From: an uncultured Clostridium sp.
GTDB taxonomy: Bacteria; Bacillota; Clostridia; Clostridiales; Clostridiaceae
Length of the DNA: 64,000 nt
Assembly (NCBI RefSeq): GCF_934754915.1
Contig: NZ_CAKVKB010000006.1
Span: 9,460-73,459, forward strand
Reading direction: 5' to 3'
In this document: piece after piece, positions 7,025 to 16,936 of the stretch
Layout: every line of letters starts with the position of its first letter
Numbering within the stretch: the stretch's first letter is position 1
Notes under the pieces: model-generated
Databases searched by the model: none
What the model was told of the DNA's origin: nothing
Seen by the model: the letters and a program-made list of their open reading frames with translations, nothing else
Program-made: the position numbers and the translations under genes

Positions 7025-9034
7025 GTGAAGTATAGTTTAGATAAATATCAAATGGAAGCTGTTGAAACATGTGATAAAAATGCACTGATTGTAGCAGCAC
7101 CTGGATCAGGTAAAACAACTGTAATAATAAACAGGGTAAATTATCTTGTAGATGATTTAAAAGTTCAAAATAAAAACATAATTGTAATAACTTTTACTAA
7201 AGCTGCAGCTGTAAATATGAAGAAAAGATATGAAGAAACGTTTAATACAAATTTATCTCCTTTTTTTGGAACATTTCATGGGTTGTTTTATAAAATGCTT
7301 TTAAGAAGTGGAAAGCAAATAGATATAGTTGATAGTGGAGTGGTACATAAAATAGTCAGCAGCATATTGAACAAATATTTTGATGAAGTCAGTGATGATA
7401 AAGTGAAGGAAATGATAAATAATATTTCTTTATTTAAAACATCAAGACAGTCATTAGAAGAATTTAAGCCATCCATTTCAAAGGAGATATTTGAGGAGGC
7501 ATATAATAGTTACGAAGAGTATAAAGAAAAAAATAACAAATGGGATTTTGACGATCTTGCAATAAAAACTCTTGAAATGCTTCAAAATGATAGAAGGCTT
7601 CTTGAAGGATATAAAAAGCTTTTTAAATATGTTCTTGTTGATGAATTTCAAGATTGTGATGAGATGCAGATAGATTTCTTAAAATTGATAAATACAGATA
7701 GTGATAATTCTTTGTTTGCTGTAGGAGATGAAGATCAATGCATTTATTCATTTAGAGGTTCAAAACCAGAATATATGGTGAGCTTTGATAAGATGTTTAA
7801 AAATGGGAAAAAACACTATTTATCAATAAATTACAGAAGCAGAAAAAATATAGTAGAGAAATCTAAAGAAGTTATACGATTTAATAAGGAGAGAAATAGT
7901 AAAGAAATTAAATGGAATAGAGGAGAAGATGGACTTATAAAGTGGTTTAATTCTTATAATGAAAAAAATCAAGGAGAAGCAGTTGCAGATATAATACAGG
8001 AAAATAAGAAATTAAATGTATCATATGAAGATAATGCTGTTCTATATCGAACTAATATGGAATCAATGAGTATAATTGATGTTTTTACAAAAAGAAAAAT
8101 TCCATTTACACTTATAGATAGAGAGTATAACTTTTTTGAACATTTTATATGCAGAGACATAATTGCCTATTTGAAGCTTTCAGTAAATCAATATGACAGA
8201 GAAAGCTTTTTAAAAATAATAAATAAACCATTCAGATATGTAAGTAAAACTAATCTGGCTTATGTAAGAACTTATACAAAAGAGGAAAATCCATTTGATA
8301 TATTGATAGAAAAACAGGATACACCTCCTTTTCAGAAAAGAAAACTGGATGAATTAAAAAAAGATATAAATTATTTAAATAAAATTTCATTATCTTCAGC
8401 TATATCTTATATTATTATGGATCTTGGTTATATTGAACATTTAAAGGATTATGCAAAGAGGATTAATCAGAGTTTTGAGGATTTGGAAGATATAATAGAA
8501 GAATTCAAATTGTCAGCAGAAGGGTATAAAACAATTTTTGAATTTTTAGCACATATAGAAGAAGTAAGGGAAAGCATTGAGGAAAGTAAAAAGAAAAAAG
8601 ACAGAGAAGGTGTTATTTTAAGCACTGTCCATGGCGTTAAAGGTATGGAATTTAAAAATGTGTATATTATTAATGCATGTGAAGATACAATGCCTCATTC
8701 GTCCAGCAAGGAAAACAATCTTGAAGAAGAAAGGAGATTATTTTACGTTGGAATTACAAGAGCAATAGATAACTTATACTTATTTTCTCCAAGAAACAGA
8801 AAAGGTCAGTTTAAGGATGTATCGAGATTTATAAAGGAAGGTAGATTTGATAAACTTCCACCAGACACGTACGGATATAAGGTTGGAAGTGAACTTATTC
8901 ATAAAACTTATGGAAAAGGTGAGATTCTTGAGTTTGATGGTGACAGGGCTAAGATAAGATTTAGTGATAATGCTGAAAGAAGCTTTTCCTTAAAAGTTCT
9001 TGTTGATAATAATCTTGTTAAAAAGAATGTGTGA
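7025..9034 (+). CDS. UvrD/Rep/PcrA-family ATP-dependent DNA helicase
   Basis: Superfamily 1A 3'-5' helicase. I start it at GTG 7025 because AAAGGA (7010-7015) is correctly spaced for it, while the upstream ATGs at 7007 and 7016 have none; this gives MKYSLDKYQMEAV, a normal Q-motif start, and 669 residues. Motif order: I APGSGKTT, Ia TFTKAAAVNM, II VDEFQD, III VGDEDQCIYSFRG, IV SINYRS, V STVHGVKGMEF, VI RLFYVGITRA. The C-terminus (VGSELIHKTYGKGEILEFDGD) resembles the Tudor-like RNA-polymerase-binding tail of PcrA. At 669 residues it is shorter than typical PcrA (about 730-750), so it may be a paralogue rather than the essential PcrA. Role inferred: repair or removal of transcription and replication blocks. 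Confidence 0.9.
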   Translation: MKYSLDKYQMEAVETCDKNALIVAAPGSGKTTVIINRVNYLVDDLKVQNKNIIVITFTKAAAVNMKKRYEETFNTNLSPFFGTFHGLFYKMLLRSGKQIDIVDSGVVHKIVSSILNKYFDEVSDDKVKEMINNISLFKTSRQSLEEFKPSISKEIFEEAYNSYEEYKEKNNKWDFDDLAIKTLEMLQNDRRLLEGYKKLFKYVLVDEFQDCDEMQIDFLKLINTDSDNSLFAVGDEDQCIYSFRGSKPEYMVSFDKMFKNGKKHYLSINYRSRKNIVEKSKEVIRFNKERNSKEIKWNRGEDGLIKWFNSYNEKNQGEAVADIIQENKKLNVSYEDNAVLYRTNMESMSIIDVFTKRKIPFTLIDREYNFFEHFICRDIIAYLKLSVNQYDRESFLKIINKPFRYVSKTNLAYVRTYTKEENPFDILIEKQDTPPFQKRKLDELKKDINYLNKISLSSAISYIIMDLGYIEHLKDYAKRINQSFEDLEDIIEEFKLSAEGYKTIFEFLAHIEEVRESIEESKKKKDREGVILSTVHGVKGMEFKNVYIINACEDTMPHSSSKENNLEEERRLFYVGITRAIDNLYLFSPRNRKGQFKDVSRFIKEGRFDKLPPDTYGYKVGSELIHKTYGKGEILEFDGDRAKIRFSDNAERSFSLKVLVDNNLVKKNV

Positions 9035-9105
9035 TTATATAGATTATGAAATTAATATAGATGCTTATATTAAAAATATTTAAATATAAGCAGTATACTT
9101 TATTA

Positions 9106-9134
9106 TTGTATGAAGTTTGGGAATATTATATAAT
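9106..9134 (+). promoter_or_regulatory. Sigma-A-type promoter for the FtsA-like gene
   Basis: TTGTAT, 17 bp, TATAAT, about 47 bp upstream of the start codon. Confidence 0.6.
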
Positions 9135-9181
9135 TTAAAGTAGATTTAATATGGAAAATAGCAATAGAAGGTTGTGTAAAC

Positions 9182-11269
9182 ATGGAATTAAAAGGATTTA
9201 ATCAAAAAGATATAATTTTTTCATTAGATATAGGGACAAGGTCAATAATAGGAACAGTTGGAATAATCAAAGATAAAAAATTTCAGGTTGTATGTGAAAA
9301 ATACATGGAACATGAAGAAAGAGCAATGGTTGATGGACAGATACATGACATAACATTAGTCGCATCTGTTGTACAGAAGGTTAAAACTGCTATTGAAGAA
9401 GAAACTGGAATTGTATTAAATGAAGTTTCAATCGCAGCAGCAGGAAGATTTTTAAGAACAGTAAATGCAAGCTCTGAATTGGAGATAGAATCAGAAGAAG
9501 AAATCGATAAGGATGTTGTGAGAAGTCTTGAATTAAGTGCTGTAAAAAATGCTGAAGAGGACATAAATTCTACAACTGAAGGTAGACTTTACTGTGTTGG
9601 ATATTCAGTTAAAAGTTTTTATTTAAATGGATTCCTCATATCAAATCTTATAGGTCATAAGGGAGAAAAGGTAGGAGCAGAAGTTATTGCAACATTTCTT
9701 CCAAGATCAGTTGTAGATTCGTTGTATTCAGTGATGAATAAAGTCAATTTAAAAGTTGTAAACCTTACATTAGAACCTATTGCAGCAATGGAAGCAGCAA
9801 TACCTAAAAACTTGAGACTTTTAAATATTGCATTAATAGATATTGGTGCTGGTACATCAGATATTGCTATAAGCTCAAATCAGAGTATTTCAGCTTATGG
9901 AATGGTACCTATGGCTGGAGATGAAGTGACAGAAGCATTAGTACAGGAATATCTTGTTGACTTTAATACAGCAGAAAAGATAAAGAGAGATTTGGAAAAT
10001 AATTTAGAAATAACATATACGGATGTACTGGGACTTGAAAATACAATATCATCAGAAGAAGCATTAAAAGTTATAGAGAATATTGTAAATAAGACAGCAG
10101 AAGAAATATCTAAGAAAATACTTGAATTAAATGGAGATAAGTCTCCAAGTGCAGTATTTCTTGTAGGGGGAGGAGCACATACTCCAGGTATACTAGATGC
10201 TATAGCTGAAAAGCTTAATCTTCCATCTAAAAGAATTGCAATAAAAGACAGGAAAGCTGTGACTGAATGTGTATCAGATAATGAACTTGGATCAGCAGGT
10301 GTTACAGTTTTAGGAATAGCCTTAGTTGCATTAAGAAGTCTTGGAAATGACTTTATTGATGTTCAACTTAATGGAGAACCAATAAGTCTATTTAATTCTC
10401 ATAACCACACTACAATGGATGTATTATTACAGGCGGGAATAAATCCAGCACTATTAATAAGCAGAAATGGAAAAAGTGTCAGATTTACATATAATGGATG
10501 CAAGAGAATTGTATTTGGAGAATATGGTACAAATGCAAAGATATTTATAAATTCGGAAGAAGCAACTCTTGAGACTGAGATACATAGAAACGATAAAATT
10601 GAACTTGTTTATGCACAAAATGGTAAGAATGCAGAACCTAAGTTGAGTGAAAATATAAGAAATATAAACTCAATATCATTGTTTATAGATGATGACATTG
10701 TAAATATCGAGCCAGTAATACTTGTGAATGGAGAAATTGAAGATCTTGAGTATATAATTCAGAATGGAGATGAAGTAAGGGTATTTCTGCCAGTAAAGGT
10801 AAGAGATTTAAAAAAATATGTATTAAAAGAAGATGTCAAACTTATGAGCAGAGATGTTATTCTAGATGATTCTTATGAAGTTACAGAAGGTGAAAAAATA
10901 GTAAGATATTTTGGAAATGAAATTCAGGAATTTTTAGATACAGCACAACCTGAAGATGAAAAAGAAGAGATTTCAGAATCAATACCTTCTGAAGAAGAAA
11001 GTAAAGTTTTAGAAGAACAAAATAAACTAGAAGAAAGTAATAAAATATATAAAGAAGATTTTAAAACAATAAATGTAATTGCTAATGATGATGAGATAAC
11101 AATGACAGGTAAAAAAGAATATGTAGTAGTAGATGTATTTGATTATATCGATTTTGATCTTACAATACCTAAAGGTAATATTAATATTACTTTAAATGGA
11201 GAAGATGCTCAATATACAGCAAAGCTGAAAGAAGGAGATGTTATCAAGGTATTCTGGTCAAAACTCTAA
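9182..11269 (+). CDS. FtsA/PilM-like actin-fold ATPase with a long C-terminal extension
   Basis: 695 residues. Residues about 1-400 have the FtsA/actin fold: phosphate-1 SLDIGTRSIIG (about 14-24), the SHS2/1C region with AAAGRFL, phosphate-2 IDIGAGTSDIA (about 219-229) and adenosine motif VGGGAHTPG. FtsA is usually about 420 residues; here about 275 extra residues follow instead of the usual short membrane-binding helix. The extension has three modules of similar shape, each ending in a GDxIxV- or NDKIELV-type turn (about 433-480, 499-545 and 645-695), reminiscent of beta-grasp/ubiquitin-like or SLBB domains, with a Glu-rich linker (about 585-625). The last residues are VIKVFWSKL, not an amphipathic helix. 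No ftsZ lies nearby. Probably a clostridial FtsA-domain protein of unproven role. Confidence 0.75.
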   Translation: MELKGFNQKDIIFSLDIGTRSIIGTVGIIKDKKFQVVCEKYMEHEERAMVDGQIHDITLVASVVQKVKTAIEEETGIVLNEVSIAAAGRFLRTVNASSELEIESEEEIDKDVVRSLELSAVKNAEEDINSTTEGRLYCVGYSVKSFYLNGFLISNLIGHKGEKVGAEVIATFLPRSVVDSLYSVMNKVNLKVVNLTLEPIAAMEAAIPKNLRLLNIALIDIGAGTSDIAISSNQSISAYGMVPMAGDEVTEALVQEYLVDFNTAEKIKRDLENNLEITYTDVLGLENTISSEEALKVIENIVNKTAEEISKKILELNGDKSPSAVFLVGGGAHTPGILDAIAEKLNLPSKRIAIKDRKAVTECVSDNELGSAGVTVLGIALVALRSLGNDFIDVQLNGEPISLFNSHNHTTMDVLLQAGINPALLISRNGKSVRFTYNGCKRIVFGEYGTNAKIFINSEEATLETEIHRNDKIELVYAQNGKNAEPKLSENIRNINSISLFIDDDIVNIEPVILVNGEIEDLEYIIQNGDEVRVFLPVKVRDLKKYVLKEDVKLMSRDVILDDSYEVTEGEKIVRYFGNEIQEFLDTAQPEDEKEEISESIPSEEESKVLEEQNKLEESNKIYKEDFKTINVIANDDEITMTGKKEYVVVDVFDYIDFDLTIPKGNINITLNGEDAQYTAKLKEGDVIKVFWSKL

Positions 11270-11300
11270 TACATCAAAATAGTATGGAGGTAATATATCA

Positions 11301-12482
11301 ATGATAGATTTTAAAAAAGAAGCAGAAAATATAAAAGAACAGTTAATAAATATAAGAAGAGATTTACATGAGCATCCTGAACTTGGTTTTGAACTTCCAA
11401 GAACAACAGGAATTGTAAAGAACTTTTTAAAAGAAAATAATATACCATATATTGAAACATCAAAAATGGGTATATGTGGAATTATAAAAGGAACAAAGGA
11501 AGGCAATAATAAAACTATAGGGTTAAGAGCTGATATGGATGCTCTTCCAATTCAAGATATGAAAACATGTGAATATAAATCTAAAGAACCAGGGAAAATG
11601 CATGCCTGTGGTCATGATTCACATACAACAATATTAATGGGTGTTGGAAAACTGCTTAATGAACACAAAGATGAATTTTCAGGAACTGTAAAACTTTTAT
11701 TTGAACCAGCAGAAGAAACAACAGGAGGAGCACCTCATATGATAAAAGAAGGGGTATTGGATAATCCTAATGTTGACTGTGTATTAGGGCTTCACGTAGA
11801 CGAAAATACAGAATGTGGAACAATAAAAATAAAAAAAGGAGTAGTTAATGCTGCATCTAATCCTTATACAATTAAAATAACAGGTCAGGGTGGCCATGGA
11901 GCATCACCACATGCTACAGTTGATCCAGTGGTTATAGCAAGTCACATAGTTATAGCACTTCAAACAATTGTAAGCAGAGAAATAGCTCCTGTTAACCCAG
12001 CAGTAGTTACAGTTGGAACAATTCATGCTGGGACAGCACAAAATATAATACCTGGTGAAGCTGAAATAAGTGGAATGATAAGAACAATGACTAAAGAAGA
12101 TAGAGCTTTTGCAATACAAAGACTTACTGAAATTGCAGAAGGAATAGCGTCTGTATCAAGAGCAAAGGCAGAAGTTGTAGTTGAAGAAAGTTATCCATGC
12201 CTTTATAATGAAGATAATTGTGTTGACTTAGTATTAGAAAGTGCAGAAAAAGTTTTAGGAAAGGAAAATGTGTTAGATCAGAAAGATCCTAAAATGGGTG
12301 TGGAAAGTTTTGCTTATTTTGCAATGGAAAGACCAGCAGCATTTTATTTCTTGGGGTCAGGAAATAAAGCTAAACATACAGATGAACCAGCTCACAGCAA
12401 TTTGTTTAATATAGATGAAGACTGTATTCCAATAGGAGTTGCAATTCAGGCAACTGCTGCATATAATTATCTAGTTAAATAA
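11301..12482 (+). CDS. M20-family metal-dependent amidohydrolase (N-acyl-amino-acid/hippurate type)
   Basis: 393 residues after TATGGAGG. The M20D motifs are present: RADMDALP, HACGHD (residues 101-106, with metal ligands Cys103 and His105), EPAEETTGGA (catalytic and bridging Glu pair), LHVD, and a C-terminal HTDEPAHS histidine ligand. Cys in place of the usual first-site His and the dimerisation insert identify the IAA-amino-acid/hippurate hydrolase branch, which cleaves N-acyl amino acids. The true substrate cannot be read from sequence; N-acetyl amino acids, including N-acetyl-diaminopimelate, are candidates. It is 31 bp after the FtsA-like gene and probably co-transcribed with it. Confidence 0.9.
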   Translation: MIDFKKEAENIKEQLINIRRDLHEHPELGFELPRTTGIVKNFLKENNIPYIETSKMGICGIIKGTKEGNNKTIGLRADMDALPIQDMKTCEYKSKEPGKMHACGHDSHTTILMGVGKLLNEHKDEFSGTVKLLFEPAEETTGGAPHMIKEGVLDNPNVDCVLGLHVDENTECGTIKIKKGVVNAASNPYTIKITGQGGHGASPHATVDPVVIASHIVIALQTIVSREIAPVNPAVVTVGTIHAGTAQNIIPGEAEISGMIRTMTKEDRAFAIQRLTEIAEGIASVSRAKAEVVVEESYPCLYNEDNCVDLVLESAEKVLGKENVLDQKDPKMGVESFAYFAMERPAAFYFLGSGNKAKHTDEPAHSNLFNIDEDCIPIGVAIQATAAYNYLVK

Positions 12483-12528
12483 TTATAATTGACAATATCA
12501 TAAAAAAACTAGATAATGCTAAGAGGAA

Positions 12529-12569
12529 AATGCACAATAAGTTATTGTGAAAGCTGCTTATTGTGCATT
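12529..12569 (+). promoter_or_regulatory. Alternative hairpins before the RluA-family gene (attenuator or terminator)
   Basis: AATGCACAATAAG (12529-12541) pairs perfectly with CTTATTGTGCATT (12557-12569) and is followed by AAAAAATTT. Its CACAATAA core can instead pair with the adjacent TTATTGTG (12542-12549). The ribosome site of the next gene begins about 10 nt later. Confidence 0.45.
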
Positions 12570-12592
12570 AAAAAATTTAGGAGTGATTATAT

Positions 12593-13567
12593 TTGAAAAT
12601 AGAAATAGGACCAAATGAAGCTGGGCAGAGACTTGATAAGTTTTTAAGAAAATTGTTAAAGGATGTTCCATTAAGTGCTATATTTAAAGCATTGAGAAAA
12701 AAGGATATAAGAGTAAATGGAAAGAAACAGAATGAAAAATATTTTTTAGAAGAAGGCGACATAGTAGAAATTAAGTACATACAAAGCAAAAAAGAAGATA
12801 AGACTCAGAAATTCATGAGAGTAGATCCAAAGCGTATGAAGATATGTTTTGAAGATGAAAACTTGGTTATAGTTGAAAAATGGCCTGGAATACTTGTACA
12901 TTCAGATACAAATGAAGGTAGAGAGGCTACATTGACTGATTATGTTTTATGTTACTTAAATGATAAGGGAGATTATCTTCCAGAAAATGAAGTTACATTT
13001 ACACCAGCTTCGTGTAACAGGCTTGATAGAAACACGTCTGGAATGATTATGTTTGGAAAAACTTTTGAAGGATTAAAATGTATAAATGAAGCTATAAGAG
13101 ATGATGAAGTAAAAAAATATTATTATACTCTTGCAAAAGGAAAAGTAAAACCTGGCCTTTATGAAGGATACATTGTTAAAGACTCTGAAAATAATATTTC
13201 AAAAGTTTATGATAAAGATGTTAAGAACTCTAAAAAAATATCAATGGATGTAAAAGTAGTAGAGACTAATGGAGCATATTCTTTTCTTGAAATAAATCTG
13301 ATAACAGGAAGAAGTCATCAGATAAGAGCGCATCTTGCTCATGTTGGAAATCCTATAATAGGAGATAATAAGTACGGAGATAAGAAACTTAATTCATTTT
13401 TTGAAAGTAAATATGGTTTGAATTATCAATATTTATATGCATATAAATTGAATTTCCGAAAGATAAAAGGTAAGCTTGAATATCTTGATAACAAGACTAT
13501 AGCAGTAGCGTTGCCTCCATTATTCAAAAAAATAAAACAAGATGTATTTAAAGTTTCATTTAGATAG
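12593..13567 (+). CDS. RluA-family 23S rRNA pseudouridine synthase
   Basis: 324 residues from TTG at 12593, seven nt after GGAGTG. An N-terminal S4 RNA-binding domain (about residues 10-60, QRLDKFLRKLL... IRVNGKKQNEKYFLEEGD) precedes the catalytic domain. The hallmark NRLDRNTSG carries the catalytic Asp145, and GRSHQIRAHLAHVGNPIIGD is the second conserved motif. The family isomerises specific uridines in 23S rRNA; RluC and RluD cannot be separated safely by eye. The following flippase gene starts 9 bp after this stop and shares the transcript. Confidence 0.93.
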   Translation: MKIEIGPNEAGQRLDKFLRKLLKDVPLSAIFKALRKKDIRVNGKKQNEKYFLEEGDIVEIKYIQSKKEDKTQKFMRVDPKRMKICFEDENLVIVEKWPGILVHSDTNEGREATLTDYVLCYLNDKGDYLPENEVTFTPASCNRLDRNTSGMIMFGKTFEGLKCINEAIRDDEVKKYYYTLAKGKVKPGLYEGYIVKDSENNISKVYDKDVKNSKKISMDVKVVETNGAYSFLEINLITGRSHQIRAHLAHVGNPIIGDNKYGDKKLNSFFESKYGLNYQYLYAYKLNFRKIKGKLEYLDNKTIAVALPPLFKKIKQDVFKVSFR

Positions 13568-13576
13568 GAGGTAATT

Positions 13577-15190
13577 ATGGAAGAGAAATCAGCCAATAGA
13601 GGCTTTTTAATTCTTTCAATAGCTGGAATAGCGAGTAAAATTATATCGGTATTTTATATTCCTCTTCTTCAAAGAATTCTTGGATTAAGTGGATATGGAA
13701 TATATCAAAACTGTTATGAAGTGTTCTTATTTGCATATGCTATAACCAATCTTGGAACTCAGCCTGCAATTGCAAAAGTTGTAGCTGAACTTACAGCCTT
13801 GGATAAGCATGAAGATGCAATAAGAACTCTAAAGATATCAAGAACGTTGTTAGCACTTGTTGGAGGAATTATTTCTATATTATTAATGCTATTTGCATTT
13901 CCTATAGGAGATATGATAGGAAATCCAGAAGCTTCTTATGGAATACTTCTTCTTGCACCAAGTATATTCATTACATCAATTTTATCTTCATATAGAGGTT
14001 TTTTTCAAGGAAAGAGCAGTATGAATGCAATAGCAATTTCTCAGGTTGTTGAGCAGGTAATAAATATACTTGTAAGTTTAACATGTGCGTTTCTTCTTGT
14101 TAAGATAAGTATTGCTTATGGTAGTGCTGGAGGAACTATTGGTACTTCAATTGGTGCACTCGTAGCATGTCTTTATATGGTATATGTGTATGGTAAAAAT
14201 AAGTTTGAAGAAGAAGCTTTTGAATTACAGGAAAAACTTCATAAAAAAAGGATACGAACTAAGTCAATTATAAGAAAACTTATAAGATATGGTCTTCCAA
14301 TAACATTAACAGCTGGTCTTCAGAATTTTGGAAGTCTTGTAGATATGGTTAATGTTAATAGCAGGCTTGCTTATGCTGGATTTGATCTTCAGAAATCACA
14401 AGAGCTTTATGGTGTTTTGGGAAGATATAAAACATTATTATCTGTACCTCTTATAATTGTTACAGCTCTTGGAACTACTGTACTTCCTGCAATATCAGCT
14501 GCAATGGCATTAAAGAATAAAAAAGATGTAAGAAAGAAAACAGGATTTGCTTTCAGAGTTACCTTTATAATTACAATTCCAGCAGCTGTAGGGCTTTCAT
14601 GTCTTGCAAGCGAAGTATTTGAACTGCTTTATGGAACAAGTCAGGGATTTGAACTTATGATGATAGGATCAATTGTATTAGTGGTGCAATCAGTTGTTCA
14701 GATACAGACTACAATACTTCAAAGTATGAATAAGCTTTATTTTGTTCTATTTACATTTATAATAGGTATAGTAGCAAAGGTCATAGCTAATTACATTTTA
14801 GTAGGAATTCCGAGCATAAATATTTTAGGGGTAGTAGGGGGTAATTTCTTGTGGTTCTTTATCCCTATGATTTTAAATACCTTTGCATTGAATAAAATGC
14901 TGAGAGTAAAAGTCAGATTTTTCAGGAATATGATTAAACCTATTATTTCATCTCTTGCAATGGCAGGTGTGATTTTTGCATTAAAATATCCAGCAGAAAT
15001 AGTTATGTCAATATTAAATGGAGGCAAATTAGTCAGTGGAGTTATAACATTAATTCTCATATCTCTAGGCGGCTTTGTATATTTATATATAATGATTGTC
15101 CTTGGGGGATTAAATAAAGAAGATCTTGATAGTATATCAGGAAGGATATATAGGGTGCTTCCAAGATTTTTAAGAAAAAAAATGAAGTAG
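13577..15190 (+). CDS. MurJ/YtgP-type polysaccharide (lipid II) flippase
   Basis: 537 residues with about 14 hydrophobic segments; MOP/MVF superfamily. The beginning NRGFLILSIAGIASKIISVFYIPLLQRILG and the Gln-rich mid-protein helices match the YtgP/YabM branch, in which Bacillus YtgP can perform the MurJ role of moving lipid II across the membrane. AGGAGG lies just before the ATG. It is a distant paralogue of the convergent spoVB-like gene next to it. The C-terminus is basic (RFLRKKMK). Assignment to MurJ itself, rather than another exported glycan lipid, is inference. Confidence 0.85.
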   Translation: MEEKSANRGFLILSIAGIASKIISVFYIPLLQRILGLSGYGIYQNCYEVFLFAYAITNLGTQPAIAKVVAELTALDKHEDAIRTLKISRTLLALVGGIISILLMLFAFPIGDMIGNPEASYGILLLAPSIFITSILSSYRGFFQGKSSMNAIAISQVVEQVINILVSLTCAFLLVKISIAYGSAGGTIGTSIGALVACLYMVYVYGKNKFEEEAFELQEKLHKKRIRTKSIIRKLIRYGLPITLTAGLQNFGSLVDMVNVNSRLAYAGFDLQKSQELYGVLGRYKTLLSVPLIIVTALGTTVLPAISAAMALKNKKDVRKKTGFAFRVTFIITIPAAVGLSCLASEVFELLYGTSQGFELMMIGSIVLVVQSVVQIQTTILQSMNKLYFVLFTFIIGIVAKVIANYILVGIPSINILGVVGGNFLWFFIPMILNTFALNKMLRVKVRFFRNMIKPIISSLAMAGVIFALKYPAEIVMSILNGGKLVSGVITLILISLGGFVYLYIMIVLGGLNKEDLDSISGRIYRVLPRFLRKKMK

Positions 15191-15220
15191 AATTAAATTC
15201 ATATTTTTATAAAATTAATG

Positions 15221-15262
15221 GCGGATATATTCCTGCTTGCCAGGAATATATCCGCTTATTTT
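15221..15262. terminator. Bidirectional terminator between the two flippase genes
   Basis: GCGGATATATTCCTG and CAGGAATATATCCGC (15 bp, perfect) with a 5-nt loop; TTATTTTTAA follows on the plus strand and a weaker T-rich tail on the minus strand. Confidence 0.9.
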
Positions 15263-16758
15263 TAATCTGTTTCTCCAAACCCACCAAGATAAGCAAAAAT
15301 GGAGAAAGTTATTCCGATTACAAGAAAATTATTTATAATAGGAAAATGACCAGAAAAATGTTTTGAGAGTATTGATACTATTATAAATACAAGCAGTGAC
15401 AGAAGAATATATATTATGATATTGTATATATTTATATTAATATCAATATGTTTATTTACTTCATAGATATTTAGTAAAAAGCTTATACTGCAAGCAATAC
15501 AGACAGTTATGCTGTATCCAAATATATTTATAGAATGTATTGACGTAAATATATATAAACATATCAGTTCAGTTAGTGCTTCAATAAGTGAATTTCTTAG
15601 TATTATTCCCTGTTTATTTAAACCGTTAAGTATTCCAAACATGGTTAAAGATGTAAATATTACAGGAGCAGATAAAGAAGAAAATCTTATGTAGTTTCCT
15701 AAGTCATCTCTTCCAAAAAACATTTGACCGAGATTTGTAGGAACTATGTTGCAGATTACTGCAGTTGCAAGTCCTAAGAGAAATGCAAGTTTTATAACTT
15801 TTTTTATTCTGAGGGAAGCCTCATATTCTTTGCCTTGATTCAGCGTCTGTGATAAATCAGGAATAAGAAGAGTATTTATGGTAGATACTACAATCATTGG
15901 AATTGTTATTATGCATATTGCCATACCATTATATTTACCTATCATACTTAATGCGTCAGAATAATCAAATCCTGCAGCTATAAGGCGTCGGGGAACAACA
16001 AGTGTAGCGAGAGTTCCTATAATATTTGTCAAAAAACCATTTACACATAGAGGTATAGAAATGCATATTACATCAAATAAAAGCTGCCAGCTGTTTTCTG
16101 CTTTTTCCTGAAAAATAGGCATTTTATTTATTGAATATCTATAATAAATATAGAGAAAAAAGAGACTTTGAAATTCACCAATGCATAGTGCTACTGTTGC
16201 CAATGTAACCATTCCCTCAAGGGTGCTTGCTTGAGTTGTGAAAATGAGAAGGCTTACGGTAAGTATTCTCATAGCTTTTTCAAATATATCTATAATAGCT
16301 GGTATTGTTATTCTTGAAGTTCCATAAAAATATCCCTTAAAAATATTTGATATTGCAATACAGACCATTGCAGGACATATTACCCGTATAGCATTTATCG
16401 TTCTTGTATCGCTTACACCATATTTACCTATGAATGGAGCTGAGAAGAATACAATTATTCCTATAAATAAAGCCCATGTTACATTGAATAAGGAGATGAC
16501 ACGGATTGTTTTAGTTATATTGTTATATTTACCTTCTTGTGTATAAATTGCTGAAATTTTTGAAATTGATGCAACTATGCCTGCTGACATGAGACATATA
16601 AATAAATTGTAGATAGGCATAACAAGATTATATAATCCCATGCCTTCTGGTCCTAAAATTTTAGAAAGATATATGGAAAAAATAAATCCTAATATACCTG
16701 TTGTTATATTAGAAACTGTAAGCAAAAATGAATTTTTAAAAAAATTGTCTTTATCCAA
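15262..16758 (-). CDS. spoVB: Stage V sporulation protein B-like membrane flippase
   Basis: 498 residues with about 14 membrane segments. I place the start at TTG 16758: GGAGTG sits 6 nt before it, and the GTG three codons upstream is part of that ribosome site. Sequence features match SpoVB of the MOP superfamily: NSFLLTVSNITTGILGFIFSIYLSKILGPEGMGLYNL at the N-terminus and a central FKGYFYGTSRITIPAIIDIFEK region. SpoVB acts in spore cortex peptidoglycan synthesis in the mother cell, probably on lipid-linked precursors. It faces the MurJ-like gene and shares its terminator. SpoVB paralogues are common in clostridia, so the exact paralogue is less sure than the family. Confidence 0.85.
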   Translation of the reverse strand: MDKDNFFKNSFLLTVSNITTGILGFIFSIYLSKILGPEGMGLYNLVMPIYNLFICLMSAGIVASISKISAIYTQEGKYNNITKTIRVISLFNVTWALFIGIIVFFSAPFIGKYGVSDTRTINAIRVICPAMVCIAISNIFKGYFYGTSRITIPAIIDIFEKAMRILTVSLLIFTTQASTLEGMVTLATVALCIGEFQSLFFLYIYYRYSINKMPIFQEKAENSWQLLFDVICISIPLCVNGFLTNIIGTLATLVVPRRLIAAGFDYSDALSMIGKYNGMAICIITIPMIVVSTINTLLIPDLSQTLNQGKEYEASLRIKKVIKLAFLLGLATAVICNIVPTNLGQMFFGRDDLGNYIRFSSLSAPVIFTSLTMFGILNGLNKQGIILRNSLIEALTELICLYIFTSIHSINIFGYSITVCIACSISFLLNIYEVNKHIDININIYNIIIYILLSLLVFIIVSILSKHFSGHFPIINNFLVIGITFSIFAYLGGFGETD

Positions 16759-16936
16759 ACAACTCACTCCTTTGATTAATATTATGATTTCTACTTGTGA
16801 AAAATTCTAAAATATTTATTAACATAAATCTGAATGTTTAAATGAGGTCTATTTTACATATTTAAAAATATAATTTTATTATGAGAATAGTATTTTTATT
16901 TAAGTTAATAGTGCCATATTAAGCGGGGTGAAGTTT

